This document shows positions 1-12,189 of a stretch of 64,000 nt of DNA, piece by piece. Origin of the DNA: Pontederia crassipes. Its lineage: Eukaryota; Streptophyta; Magnoliopsida; Commelinales; Pontederiaceae. The notes under the pieces are model-generated. The model had not been told where the DNA came from, ran no database searches, and saw only the letters and a program-made list of their open reading frames with translations. A program made the position numbers and the translations under genes. Numbering within the stretch: position 1 is the first letter of the stretch; each line of letters begins with the position of its first letter. The stretch lies in the NCBI GenBank assembly GCA_030549335.1, contig CM060194.1:33004171-33068170 (forward strand), in the 5' to 3' direction.

Positions 1-392
1 CGGCGGATCTTTCAACGGTATTGATCATCCATTAATCGTTAATTTTTTGTATATTTATCATTGTTGTACGTACCATTGATTCTTGAATAATCTCGATAGA
101 TCTTGTATTTTTTTTTTTTACATATTGATTCGGTATTTAGTGTGCAGATCGTTGTTTAATTTGTGTAATCAAATCATTTAAAGTGTCCGAGGTTGCTCTT
201 TGTGATCTTGTGTTAAAGTTTCTACATAAGTAATCACAATGCATGGAAATTAATGATTGATCCTTAATTATGCTTACGATTGCTAATGTTGTATGTCACG
301 TTGTTAATTATGTTGTTTAATTTTTTGTTTGTCGTTGTTTAATGTTGTTTGACATGGAAACTAATTATGTTTTGTACTACTATTGCCTCATT
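1..392 (+). pseudogene. Duplicated fragment of the CCCH zinc-finger gene (end of exon 1 plus start of intron 1)
   Basis: The first ~392 bases align almost base for base with 40008-40358 of the CCCH gene, with scattered substitutions and a few small indels. The first 17 bases are the end of CCCH exon 1 (encoding the residues before the phase-1 donor), position 18 is the donor GT, and the rest is intron 1. The copy is cut by the window edge, so the remainder of exon 1 and its promoter may lie just upstream. Homology stops about 190 bp before the first clear LPXD codons. It may be a dead duplicate or may supply a 5' exon to LPXD; the window cannot decide. Confidence 0.85.
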
Positions 393-547
393 TCTACTAC
401 TATTGCTGCATCTCCGACGTCCTCTTTCCGACAAGATTCTGAGCTCTCTTTGATCCCTTTTCTGAGTGCTTGCAGCATTTTGAAGCAGGCGCGCTCGTCT
501 TCTTTTTTCCTTTTTCTCTTCTTCGTTTTTTGTTACCTCTGTTGTGA

Positions 548-3500
548 TCAGGGGAGCATACGGTCGGAGACTCTTCTTCAGAGTTCCTCCGGTGGAAAAA
601 TGGTGGCGGGCTGTTCCACAGATCGGCGCGCATCCACCCCACTGCCGTCATCGAAGTTGGGGCGGTGGTGCATTCTGATTCTGAACTTGCATCAGACGTC
701 CACATTGGGTCTGGGACTGTCATTGGGACTTCAGTTTCCGTGGGATGCTACACTAGAATTTGGTATTTCAGCAATTTCTTACATCTGAGCAATTAAATAT
801 TTCTCCCTTATTTCATATCTAACCTTTTATTATAAAAGTTATAAATCACCGATAAATTTTCTTCATCTTCATGTTATCACTTTACTTTCTCGGTTACATT
901 TAAGCTTTTTCATTTATCATTTGATGAATTTGCCCCTCTATCTAATAATTCATTTTCTTTTAGAAACAGATACTTGCAAAATGATTTTAATAAAAAGTAA
1001 AAACAATAAGAAAATAAAAACAAATTTGTAAAGAGCATATTAGTTTCTTATGTTTTTCTCAAAATAATTTTAGTTTTAATGAAAACTTTTTTCGTAAAAT
1101 AAAGTGAGTTCACCGCAATCTTTGGAAGCTCTTTTTATCTAAAGTTTTAATTATTTTAAAACGTTTGAGACATGAAATGAGTTTTTTTTTGGTGACTGAC
1201 AATGTTTATAACATAGGGTCAGATATACGAAAGTACACTATAGTTAAAGGGAGTTGAGGAATTAACACAAAAATTAAGTATTTGACCCAACTATTTATTA
1301 CACATTTGGTACCAATCATACTCACACAAGAAATCATATCATCCATATACAATTAGTTTTAATTATTAATAACAAAACCATAAATCGAAGTTTTTTTTTT
1401 TTGAGGATAAATTGAAGATATGGTAGTTACCACTAGTGTTCGTGTCAACAATTGGTTGACACAAAACATGGACTCACATAAAAAAATGGTATGTTCCATT
1501 CCTTTTGTACACAAAATGGAAGTGAACTGAGAGTAGTACACGAAAGAGTAAGATCAACTACAGTGCTAAGTAGTTACAATTTACAAACATTGCATCGAAC
1601 TGTAAGGAAAGACCACAAAATGGTCGGTTTGTAAGCATGATGGTGGTGAATTTTAAATTGGAACACTTTCTTGGTTACAGTTGTGGAAGAAATGTTAGGA
1701 GAAGGAAAGTAGTGTTAATTAACAGCCAATTGCTGAATTACTTGATCCTGTCAGTTCTTCTCTTCAGTACACATTTTTTTGAGATTGAGGGTATTCTCTT
1801 GAGTACATATTTAAACAGTAAATCTAAATTTGACCCCATCACTTCAGGTTTTGCAGGTGATTGTATACGTATCAGATCTGAATGAAGTCATGACTACATT
1901 GTCATAATGAAAAATGTTTTCTTTTGGTTTGTTATAACTATAAAATCAGTTATCCGCTTCAATTTTGTTGTCTTGCAGTCTCTCCCATAATCCAAAATTA
2001 CTATCAGATGCAACTCGCCCCTCAGTAATGATCCAATATAATCTGTGTAGGTATAATGCTGTTCTGAGTAATTGCTGTATTGGCCAGTTCTCGACAATTC
2101 ACAATGGTGTCTGCATTGGCCAGGATGGTAGGACTGAATAGATATTTCTGCAGTGTAATGCAATATTTTATTTCTTTGTAACCAGGTGAAACTAACCATT
2201 TTTTTTAACATCTATAATTTTGTGATTTTCCGTCGCCTAAGTTTGAATTTCATAGCTGATATTTTTCATGTCAAATTTCATAACTTTTGGATTCGCTATT
2301 CTTTGTTTTTTTTTACTGGAATCTATAAGAACACCTAGTTTTGTCAATTGTTACTCTATTACATTTTCAAAGTTTTGGTGTGTCCCTCCCAAAGGCAGGT
2401 TTTGTTTGCAACCTTTCTTTTCACTGTGGGAATGAAATATTGCATCATTCTGCAGTTGCAGTTTTTAGTTTCTTTACTTTTTTTTTGGCCTGTCTGTAGG
2501 ATTTGGATTTTATGTTGATGAAGAAGGCCGAGTTGTAAAGAAGCCCCAAGTCGGTGGTGTTCCCGTCTCTGCTTTAAGAGTTTGACTTTTAATGTATCTG
2601 ATCCCCTATTTGAATTCTACTGTTAGTGCTTAAACAAAAACTTGCTTTCAGGTTTTGAATGTGAAGATTGGGGATCATGTGGAAATAGGTGGCAACACTT
2701 GCATTGACAGGGGAAGGTATCCCTATAACATTTTAGTTTATTGCTTATCAGTTTACTGCTTATCTCAATTAGCACTTCTAATCTTATAAGGTACTGCTAG
2801 TTAGCTTATTTTCTCTAATGTTTTAGTCAGTTTTAATCTTTTTGCTTTATTATGACATACATAGTAATCAAATTCTTGCTATTCCCGTAGTTAACAACTA
2901 CTATTCAACATCTTAATTGTTATACTACAGCTGGAGGGATACGGTTGTTGGAGATCATACCAAAATAGACAATCTTGTTCAAGTAAGCTTGACTTCTACA
3001 CTTTGCACTGAAGATGTCCTCATTTCACTGGAAGTCAGACCTCAACCTAAAGCTAAACAATCTGGTTTTGCAGATAGGTCACAATGTAATAATTGGAAAA
3101 TCTTGCATCATTTGTGGACAAGCTGGAATAGCTGGTTCTGTAACGTAAGCAATTACCTAGCTTCTATGGATGACTACCCAAGCATAGCACTCATCCTTTT
3201 CTTTGTTGAAAAAAACTATTTGTTTCTTTTTCCAGGTGTCCTTGATAGATATTATTACAGGACATATGAGAAATTTATTTGGTAATTACTGTAATATATG
3301 TATAATTTATTAATCATCCATTTGTTTTTTAGGATGGGTGATTATGTCACTTTAGGAGGTAGAGTAGCTGTTCGAGATCATGTTTCCATTGCTTCAAAGG
3401 TAAGTCCGGAGGCTGTAGCGTAAAGATAGCTAGTTATTTTTCTGGATCAAATGATTATGTTTCTGTTGTATAATTGAAGAATATGATGTGTAAGCTTCTG

Positions 3501-3798
3501 TATTGTTTAAACTCCGTAGCAATTGTTGTTAATTCAAGAACCTGGATGACAGGTTCGACTTGCGGCCAATAGCTGTGTGACCAAGGATCTTGTGAAATCT
3601 GGTGACTATGGTGGCTTTCCTGCAGTAAGCAGAGTTTTCCTTTTATCTTGTCAACACAGGTTTTATTTTTTTCCTAGATTATTTAGGTCCTACTTTGTCA
3701 TCCTCAGAATGTTTATGCTATCTTTTCTGATGAAGGTACCCATTCATGAATGGCGAAGGCAATCTGCCAAACTCCGTGTAATCTCGCGGACTCCTTAG
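548..3798 (+). CDS. LPXD: UDP-3-O-acylglucosamine N-acyltransferase-like protein (LpxD family), N-terminus unresolved
   Basis: Nine exons were read by splice sites and frame: 548-762 (5' limit uncertain), 2051-2127, 2500-2549, 2652-2716, 2931-2982, 3074-3144, 3333-3399, 3553-3624, 3736-3798. From 548 they give 243 codons, stop TAG at 3796. Hexapeptide repeats of a left-handed beta-helix are visible, including [20 protein letters not shown] and [15 protein letters not shown]. The His in IGHN matches the catalytic His of bacterial LpxD. In bacteria the enzyme N-acylates UDP-3-O-acylglucosamine in lipid A synthesis; plant homologues are reported in mitochondria. Oddities: no in-frame ATG precedes the conserved region, an in-frame TGA sits at 545-547, and a CCCH gene fragment lies directly upstream. 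The exon 1/2 junction encodes Trp where relatives have Gly before YN. The downstream exons are all intact, so the body looks functional; the start may come from an upstream exon. Confidence 0.9.
763..2050 (+). other. LPXD intron 1
   Basis: A 1.29-kb AT-rich intron bounded by TG|GTATTT and TGTGTAG|GTATAA. The only structure seen is a 16-nt T-rich insertion at 1391-1406 between imperfect 11-nt direct repeats (see findings). No gene is recognised in it. Confidence 0.8.
1380..1417 (-). mobile_element. Ultra-short LINE 3'-end insertion with target duplication
   Basis: The 16-nt insert T12-GAGG (1391-1406) lies between ATAAATCGAAG (1380-1390) and ATAAATTGAAG (1407-1417), which differ at one base. 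The T-run followed by GAGR matches the reversed 3' end of the LINE copies elsewhere in the window. Confidence 0.55.
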
Positions 3799-4637
3799 GG
3801 ATGGCACTCCATGAAGATTGGGTGGATTGTTACATCTACCGATGCACTTTGGATTTGCTGATCGGTAATATGATGAGCTGTGGCGGTAAAACTCAGTTCT
3901 GCAATCCACGCAGATACTGCTGCAGAATCGGTCTGAACATATGGCTAATTGATTCCTGGATCTTGCAACAAGAATTAGAAGTTGCACAAGTGCATCGATT
4001 TTTTTTGTAATCATCGACAATATTTGACATTAATCACCAACACAGTCATACGCGTTTAGTCATTAACATCATAACCTATGTTTACTTTCGTGAACTGTGG
4101 CACGTAGTTGTTTGTTTTGAGTGTTGGAATGACATGCCATGCAATAGTTGTTTCCTGTTCGGAAAATTTTCCGTAGTTGCAATAGCTGCATTTTCCATCA
4201 CGGGTTTTTTTTTCTTTTTGGCTAACTTGAAGCCATTACCTTATTACTATTTGAGGCAACTACTACAATGTTTTGGCATTTAAACTTTATAAGCATGATG
4301 AATGCACTGATCATAATCAAGTAGGAGCTTTCTTTTTTCACCGGAAAATAAAAGAAAACCACTGCAGGGCCTACATGACCATAAATATTGTACTCGTCAC
4401 AATGTGATTGATCAAATCACAAGGTGATTTCCCAAGGCTCAGTGTAGCTTGTAAATTCACAAGAACTTGGAAACATTCCAGCTAAGTCAAAGATAAAAAA
4501 AATTGAAAATTCGACATCTCATCCTTCCCGAGAATTCTTGATATTACAACATGTCCGGTGCATTTACCTTTTTTACTTTAGAATGACTACATGATTCTGC
4601 CGCAGAGGCAACAAAATTTATTGAGAACAATGAATTG
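3799..4637. other. Convergent intergenic region between LPXD and the CHERP-like gene
   Basis: About 840 bp between two stop codons that face each other. It must contain both 3'UTRs. The sequence is ordinary AT-rich DNA with no further reading frame of recognisable kind, and I could not place poly(A) sites with confidence. Confidence 0.7.
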
Positions 4638-7600
4638 TCACCTTGCAGCTGTTCTGGCACTCATAGAAGAATGGTAGTTGGTGCTTCTCTGCTTGCGATA
4701 GGAAGAATAAACGTCATCATACTGGCTCACCTCATTAGGGTCAGCAGAAGCCCCAAGACCCAACCGTCCTGAGCCCCCTGATTTGCGGCCCACACTCCCA
4801 TCAGCAAAGGTTCCAGACTCGGGGTCCACCTGTAAATTTGGTGGTGGAGGAATGCATGCCCCGCCCTTCCGAATAGGTGAGTCTCGCTCATACTCATAGT
4901 CCTCATCATGTGATTCGGATGACCTTAGTGGTCCTTCCGAGGGATTGACCTCTCCAATTTCCTTGAAAAATTTGGAAACTCTCTCAAGAACCTCAGAATG
5001 GGGAACAGTTGATGGAGGGATAACAGTAGGTATATCAAGAGGGCTCATAGATGAATATGGCACACCACTACCTATCTGCATCTTCCTGACCATACCAGGA
5101 ATCAGACCAGGAGGGAACAATGGATAAGGTGGGGGCGTCTGGTCTGCTGTAGTTGCTGTAGCATTCTGATGAAGGTGAGGTATCATTGGTTGCCCAGCTA
5201 ATGGCACAGTCGGTTGGGTGGGCAGAGGCCCTGAAAAGGGCTGTGCAACAGGTGGATAAATGCCAGCTGGTGGCTGGTTTGATATTAAATGTGGAGTTCC
5301 AGCATGCCCAAATTGAGGTTGAAGTACATTAAGATGCAAACGTTTGTCAGGTTCCAGTTGATCCACAGCTGCATTCTGTTTATCTATCCACTGTTGAGGT
5401 GCTTGTGGTAAGCCTGCATAGCATACATAATAAAATATAAGGATATAACGTAACACTTTTTTTATTGCCACCTTAAATATGCTCAAAGTAACAGAAACAC
5501 ACGAGCAAGATAACATTCGCAAGGTCAGCTTATCCATAGATGGAAAAAATAGCCAACTCCACAGTGGTATGTTATGATTTGGTTCTGTGTTATGACCAGG
5601 AAATCAAAGTACGAGAACCACAACTAGCACATACATCTATGTGCATATGTTTGCTTTGCGCACTGTGCATGTGCTTGAGAGAGAGCTAGAGAGAGACCTG
5701 AGAAACCAGAGGGATCTGATGCAGTTATCGCATCCTTTTCTGATGTTGAGCGCATTGGCAATCCACCAGTCATTTCTCCCTCAATGTTGGTGATAGTTTC
5801 CTGGTCATACACCTGTTTTGATGCCCAAAATTGCAATATCTTTTCCAACCGAGACTGGTTGGAATCTTTGTTATGTGGATTATTGTAAATCCGTGAAAGC
5901 ATCGCTCCAATCACAGGTTTGAAGGCAAGAGCCTCATTGTCTAGGTCTTGAGGATTTGCTCGACGCTGCAAACTGGAAAAATGGAGTGTTATGGTTAGTT
6001 TGGAAATATCATCAGTTCTTAAAAGTATCCAAAAGCTTCAATACATGAATATTATGAACTAACCTCAAGATTATAGAAAGGTCAATCAAATCTCAGGATA
6101 CTTGTGTTAGTGTTAGGCATCGGATTAAACTGCTTAACTTTATATCCCCAGATTCAAACTAAAATAAACACATTATAGAAATTCTCCTCCTCGCCTAAAG
6201 CTAACATTTCAGGGAAAGAGAATTTCCAACCAGCTCCAGACCAAGTCATATACCCATGCGCATAATTTCTAACACTACAAGTTAAGAACAGAAAACACAA
6301 CAGCAACCATGTTTGTTTTTATTGCATCACTTCAAAAAAAATTTGTCTTTATTGCAATTGCAACCTATTAACATTGTGAAGCACTACTGAGAACTCAGTT
6401 AATGTAACGAAATTTGCATTGCCACTATCATGCTGGAAACTCTAAAATATTGTTCTAGAAAAGTTTAGACATTTTAAACCTAAGACAAAAAATATGAATT
6501 GAAGATAAATCATATATGTTTTTTTTCTGTGTTACCCCTGATAACCAAAAGCCACTGCGTCATGAATACTCTGGATCAAGGGGGAGAAATGTGAAGTCTC
6601 CTAATAGCAATGCTATTGGGATTCGATCTTGTGATTTCTTACCCGGATCCAATGGCTAGTATTTTCTTTCTGAGAGGATCAATGGCTAGTAGTTGAACTA
6701 ACCAACTGCCGTACATGTTCTTTACCTCTATCAAAGAAGCCCAATCTTATTATTGAAAGTTGTAAACATTAGAAACAACTAGATGGAGCATTGTACACCT
6801 ACACAGCTACACCACATATTTTCTTTAGTTACGCAGGGTGGGTGAGCACATATGAGGAAAAAAGTTTTGGAAGTACCATCCCATAGTGTGGTAATCACAT
6901 TCATATGTACTTGTTAATATAATATATCTCCATAACTATCAAGATTAGTTGACCATAATTTTCCAAAATGGAAAAAAAGGAAGCAACTATAAATATAAAT
7001 GTGTAGTAGTGCACTAGTCTCCCATATGCATCAAAATTAGGGAAAAAACAAGATTAACTGTCACAAATGAGTGAAGTGTTTGAAGTCCATAACACACCAA
7101 GAAGATAGGAGATACACCAAAGTGTTATCAAATGCAAAAGAAACAAGAATTACCATAAAACCTTACAGAAGAAAATAGCAAGGAATCCAGACAATAAATG
7201 CTAGAAGAAAAGAAATGATGGAATTCTTCTTCTAGACACAAGTAGAAACAAAGTGAAAAAATTTAGTACCTGTCAAAAAGAATATCATTGGCAAGAAAAA
7301 TGATGTGAAGCTGCCTCTCAGAATCATCTAAAGCAAAAATCCTGTCTCTGAGAGCTTCAGCCAGAGCTGGTGCGAAAGGTGACCTTTGCATAAACCATGT
7401 CTTGGCCCCTTTGATTGATTCCTTTGTGCCATTTAAATTAGTTAATACACCACTAAGTTCTGCAGCAACATCAGATGGAAGTGGACCAGATAAACCCTTA
7501 AAAGATTTAGTTGAAAGTTCATAATCAGCACGACCTTGACCCATGTAAGGCTGGGAATGAAGAGGTTGTTGGTGCTGATCAAAGAAAGGTGGATAAGGCT

Positions 7601-8291
7601 GATGCATCTGAGGTGCTCCAAACATTGGACCGGGAGGACCAGCTGTACCGCCCAAGGGAGGAGTGTGCATAGCAGATGGATTTATCATAGGATTGTGTGA
7701 TGACGGCATCATAGACATGGATGAAGTAGGAAAAGGGTGGCTGAAGGCTGCACCAGGAGGCCTTGTGGATAGCAATAGCTTATACCTGTAGTAATTGTGC
7801 CCCTCACCACCAAAAAGAAAACTATAAGCGGGGTTCTCTTGTTGTTTCTCACGGATCATAGCTTCAAATTCGGGTCCATTCTTCGCAGCATATTCGACCA
7901 ATTTATCAATCCGCTTCTGAAGCTCAGGATCTGATGGAGGTAGCGCTGGTGGAGGTGCGGAATCCAATGGGTGCAGGAAACCAGGAGACATGTGATGAGG
8001 TGGTGGATGAGGTCCAAAGCCATGTGGTGCCTGCTGCTGCTGGAGATGAGGGAGGGCATGGTGGTGCGGATAGAGCTGCTGCTGTGGAGGCAAGTGAGGA
8101 TTGTACGGAGGAAATTGCTGCATAGAGGGGTGAGGAGGCAAGAATGGCGGTGCCCCATGTACTTGATGAGGAAATTGTTGAGCTTGCGGATGGAAACCAA
8201 ACTGTTGCTGCTGCTGCATGCCTGCCTGCTGCTGTTGTTGCTGTTGTGCAAAGGCCATTGCCGCTGCATAATCATGCCCTTTCCGGTCCAT
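4638..8291 (-). CDS. SURP and CID domain protein, CHERP-like (spliceosome-associated type)
   Basis: Three coding exons on the minus strand: 8291-7270, 5972-5698, 5413-4638. Intron phases (2, then 1) fit exactly and give 690 aa ending TGA. Residues 14-120 are rich in Gln, Pro and His. A SURP/SWAP module follows at about 124-172 ([20 protein letters not shown] ... YRYKL), then a CTD-interacting (CID) domain at about 268-410 that continues across intron 1 (ILFD|SLQRR). The C-terminus is Pro-rich, then acidic ([13 protein letters not shown]), and ends in a charged tail. In animals CHERP associates with U2 snRNP and affects splicing; a nuclear RNA-processing role here is inferred from domain order. 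No G-patch is obvious, unlike human CHERP. The ATG at 8291 is the first in frame and starts the conserved [16 protein letters not shown] block. Confidence 0.93.
5973..7269 (-). other. Intron 1 of the CHERP-like gene
   Basis: A 1.3-kb intron splitting the CID domain (donor CAG|GTACTA, acceptor TTTTCCAG|T). It is AT-rich with no internal gene. At 6645-6691 it contains a short T/C-rich insert between 16-17-nt direct repeats. Confidence 0.85.
6645..6691 (-). mobile_element. Ultra-short LINE 3'-end-like insertion with target duplication
   Basis: The 14-nt insert TTTTCTTTCTGAGA (6662-6675) is flanked by GGATCCAATGGCTAGTA (6645-6661) and GGATCAATGGCTAGTA (6676-6691), a 16-17-nt direct repeat with one gap. 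The T-rich/GAGA form matches the other stubs. Confidence 0.55.
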
Positions 8292-8845
8292 AATATATAT
8301 ATATGACTAAAAGAAGAAAAAAAAAAGGATATGACTTAAAGAAACTGAAGTAGAACATTTGCAAAGTCTATAATGGACGGATAATTCTAAGAACAAGAAA
8401 AAATGAACCAACAAATCATACAACGTAAACTTGAAGAAAAATGCTTCATTTCTTTTAGCAATTTAGTAGTACAAACAATAAAATATTTGAATTTCACACG
8501 AAGAACAGAACAATTTAAGCAAACTGATCCAAACAAACGGAAACGAGATCCGCGGGACACCATATAAAAAAAAAACACTTACGCCTGTTAGGGTTTCGAC
8601 ACTTGGAGCCTTAATAAAATTAGACGGCGATTGAGAGCAATGGGAATGAATTCGCAAGTGAATATGTTTACCTTTGATCCGGCGTCCAAGATGAGTTGCG
8701 ATAGAAAATATTGGTGACGCCGGCGATGCACAGGCGGGGAACTCCGCGGAGAAAACCAGAAAAGATAGTGACGGGTGCGCTGCGACGCCAAATAACTGAA
8801 TAAAGAACGAGAGAAGGTCGAACCGGGCTGAAACCCCCCGATTGG
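8292..8845 (-). promoter_or_regulatory. 5' leader of the CHERP-like gene with a 5'UTR intron
   Basis: On the minus strand a donor AAAG|GTAAAC at 8672/8671 and an acceptor after a long pyrimidine tract (CTTCTTTTAG|TCATAT at 8306) define a ~365-bp leader intron. It leaves a short second leader segment 8292-8306 before the ATG. A TTAGGGTTT motif (telo-box type, common in plant housekeeping leaders) lies near 8587-8595. The upstream boundary is approximate, set from the TATA-like sequence. Confidence 0.6.
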
Positions 8846-8870
8846 CTCAAGGTTAAGTGCGGCCCTTGTT

Positions 8871-8880
8871 CTTATATATT
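8871..8880 (-). promoter_or_regulatory. TATA-like box of the CHERP-like gene
   Basis: The minus strand reads AATATATAAG, about 30 bp ahead of the inferred start of the leader. The GC-richer leader begins immediately downstream and the AT-rich intergenic stretch begins immediately upstream. Confidence 0.45.
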
Positions 8881-10387
8881 ACTAGTCCTAAAATCCCTTA
8901 CGGTACAGAATAAGAAATATTATAAAAATATAATTAAAATACGTTATTATTAAAATTAATTTATTAAGATTTAAATGTGATAAATAACTTAGTCAATTTT
9001 GAATATTTTAAAGCTTAATTTAAATGTATCGAGATCCCAACTTTTACTTAAATTATCTTTTCCTCAAATAATTAATTTAAAAAAAAATTAGAATCATTTT
9101 CTAATTTCTAATTTGTATTTCTTTTATAAGGAACTATTAATTTTCATTGCACTCAAATTGAATTCTGTATTTTAAATTTTGAAAACAAAACAATATCTTC
9201 CAAAAATGAAATAGTATATCATTTTATTATATTTGTACATTACCTTTTAGAAAGAAAAAAATTGTTTATTTTAATCATAAGCTTCTTGAATGGAAAAGCT
9301 GGATTAAGGATTTAAAATAATTGAAGCTATAAGTTGAAGGGTCATAAGTAAAGTAATTTAATAGCTGAAGTTAATTTTTAAAAAAATAGTCACACGTTTG
9401 ATAATAAAAAAGTTATAATTTATTATTTTAGTTAAACGATAAAAATGTCCTTAATGTTATAATATATGAAATATGTGAAAAAAAACTTATATATTCTTAA
9501 GATAAAATAGTGCATTTCTTGAAATTTTTTTCTTTCACGAATAAGCTGGGTCTCTTGATTTATTTTTTCATGTAAAAGAAGTGTTTATCTGTTTATAAGT
9601 CATTTTAATATTGAAACATTAAATACAACAACGACTCCTAACCCAATATATGAATTAGAACTTTACAATATTAAAAAGGTAATTATTTATACAGACAATA
9701 TTTTTAACAATTATATGTTACAATGAATTATCTATCTTTATTTCTTTTCTATTTATATCTAATAATATATATTATTTATTTTAATAATAAATAATTTTTA
9801 AAATACACTTAAAATTGTAATTTTACTAAAACCAAAAAATATTATTATATCTTTATTTATAAGTCAATTATTTATGGGAGTTGTACTACCACTTTTATTT
9901 AGAAGTTAACTTTTAATTTACAGTGCCACTATTATCGCTTCGTAAAATAATATTGCCCTTAATTTTATTTGATAGGGATAAAAATACTCAGCACTAATAA
10001 AAAGAGTGGAATTAGTGCAATATTTCTTAATCAGCAATAGAGCCACTCTTAATTTAATATTATAAAAATAAAATGAACATTATTATATTTTATTCTACTT
10101 TTAGTTAATCTAGTGAAAAGACTCATGTGATGGAGGGTCATTGCAAAATGCAATCAAATTATTATTATATTTTATTATTAAAATAATTTATTATCAATTA
10201 CTTGTGATAAATGGATTAGTCTATCTTGAAACAACTCAAGTATAACAACAATAGCAATATTATGACACATTATCATAAACATATATACATATATATTTAT
10301 AATGTGAGGGCAAACCTTGTTTATTTTACAAATATTTTGTTTTACTTCAAATTTTTTTAAAAAAATCATCATAGATGGAATATCTCC

Positions 10388-10414
10388 TCCCCACCCCACC
10401 CCACCCCACCCCAC
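10388..10414. repeat. (CCCCA)n short tandem repeat
   Basis: Five or so repeats of the 5-mer CCCCA/ACCCC. The complementary strand is a run of GGGGT-like units. The period differs from plant telomere repeats (CCCTAAA). Confidence 0.8.
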
Positions 10415-11188
10415 GCCCTGTATATGTATACATATAAGTAGTACTCCTACTACTTAAAACCTTTTTTTTTTTGTTCAACTAATGCTAAGATCCGTGTCAT
10501 GGACATTACAAAAATTACTTAAACTTTATCGTTTAGTTTAACTAATGCTAAGATATTCATGATGCAAGGACATTAGAAAAAAAAATAATTACAACTGCTT
10601 TTTGGTAATTGAAGTGACTCAATATTAAAAAAAAAGAAAAATATATCATTTAGTATTTTATTAGTAGAAAAGTAAAATTATATATTATGTTTTACTTTGG
10701 AAAAAGTAAATAATTCTTTTAATCAGAACAAGAATCTTATGTATACTCGATTTAAGTATGCTTAAATTATCTTATTTGTTAAAAGAGTAATTATGATGCA
10801 TAGTATTTTTATTATGGTAAAAGACCTTCTTCTTAGTGTTAACGTAATTTAAAAAATATATATCAGAAATTTTATAATATAGATTCGATACTTACTATTT
10901 AGGCTAATTAAAATAAAGTTGACTTAAACAATTGTAAAAAAACACCCGGAAGAAAAATCAAAGCTTAAACAGAGGAAATCAATTTATAAACTATAACTTT
11001 TTTATCTGTATATATATAGAATGTGAATGGAAAGCAGTCCAATGCTAAATGACATGATTATAAATTATCAGAAATAAATTAATATGTTAAATTTGTAGTT
11101 AATAAAAGTATTAAATATATTATAAATTATATTTTATCTATAACAACAATAATAAATAAAAATAAATACTTAACCATATCTATGTATC

Positions 11189-11189
<1 letters not shown>

Positions 11190-11215
<26 letters not shown>
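11190..11215. repeat. (TA)n microsatellite
   Basis: An uninterrupted run of about 12-13 TA dinucleotides in AT-rich intergenic DNA. Confidence 0.85.
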
Positions 11216-11219
<4 letters not shown>

Positions 11220-12189
11220 GACATTTGAAACTTTTAATGAAAAAAATGATAGAATGTATTGAAAAGAATGTGCAATATTGTATTTGAACATTAATTACTC
11301 ATGACAAATTCAAAATTTGTGGCTCATACTCAGATAATAATATTTAAATAAATTTTAATTAATATGTCATATTCTATATTTTATTTTTATTTATAGGCAT
11401 GTATATAGTATATACAATATCTCAAATATCATTCTCACAATTTATTATAACGAGACTTAATATTACTATTGATATTATTTTTTGGAAGTCCATAAAAATA
11501 TGGTAAATAAAAATTAATTAAATCCCATGAAATAATTAACTATTATAGTAAATATTTTAAATTAATCAAATAAATAATAATTATTTAGCATTAATGACAC
11601 ATTTGAAAATTATAATTAATAAACATGTCTATATATCCAAAATAAATTTAGATTGTGTTGGGTTGCTAATATTTCTTAAAAAATAGTAATACTAATAATA
11701 TAATTAGGTTTAATGTGCATGTCAAATGTTTTTCCTGTGAAGACCGTGTTAAATTTAGATACATTTTTTATTTTTATATATATTTCTTCATCAATAATTT
11801 AGAGGATCATTGATAATAATAAAAAATAGTTTTACAACATAATAAATTATAAAAAAATAATTATATATATTGTGAAAGATAATAATGTGTATAAATTTGT
11901 AAATTTTGAAAATAATGAATATAATTATTGTTAATGATTTGAATCCCATTTTGTTATCATCAACGATGATATAAATTGTTAATAAAGAAAGATATAAAAA
12001 ATAAAGAAAAGTACGTGAAAGATGCTCAACACACATCTCATACGAAAAGTGCTTGACAAAATATTAAAGACAATAGAAATTTAGATTCTCCATTAGAAAA
12101 TGATACTTTAGATAAAATTTTAATGAATAATTATTATGACAGACAAATAAGGAGGTGAACAATGCACTCACAATTGTAGTATTACAAAA

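Larger units (their letters stand above)
8881..12150. other. AT-rich intergenic stretch without recognised genes
   Basis: Over 3.2 kb of strongly AT-rich sequence with short chance reading frames only. The only regular features are a (CCCCA)n-like tract at about 10388-10414 and a (TA)n tract at about 11190-11215. No protein similarity or intact transposon ends were recognised. Confidence 0.7.

Noticed and set aside
342-788. A 148-codon frame starting at ATG 342
   Set aside because: It overlaps LPXD exon 1 in a different phase and begins in duplicated intron sequence. The conserved LPXD residues are in another frame.
7856-8275. Overlapping frames opposite to and within the Gln-rich exon
   Set aside because: Shadows of the CAG/CAA repeats in the CHERP-like first coding exon; no conserved protein text.
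10388-10414. Possible interstitial telomere repeat
   Set aside because: The repeat is CCCCA with period 5, not the plant CCCTAAA period 7.
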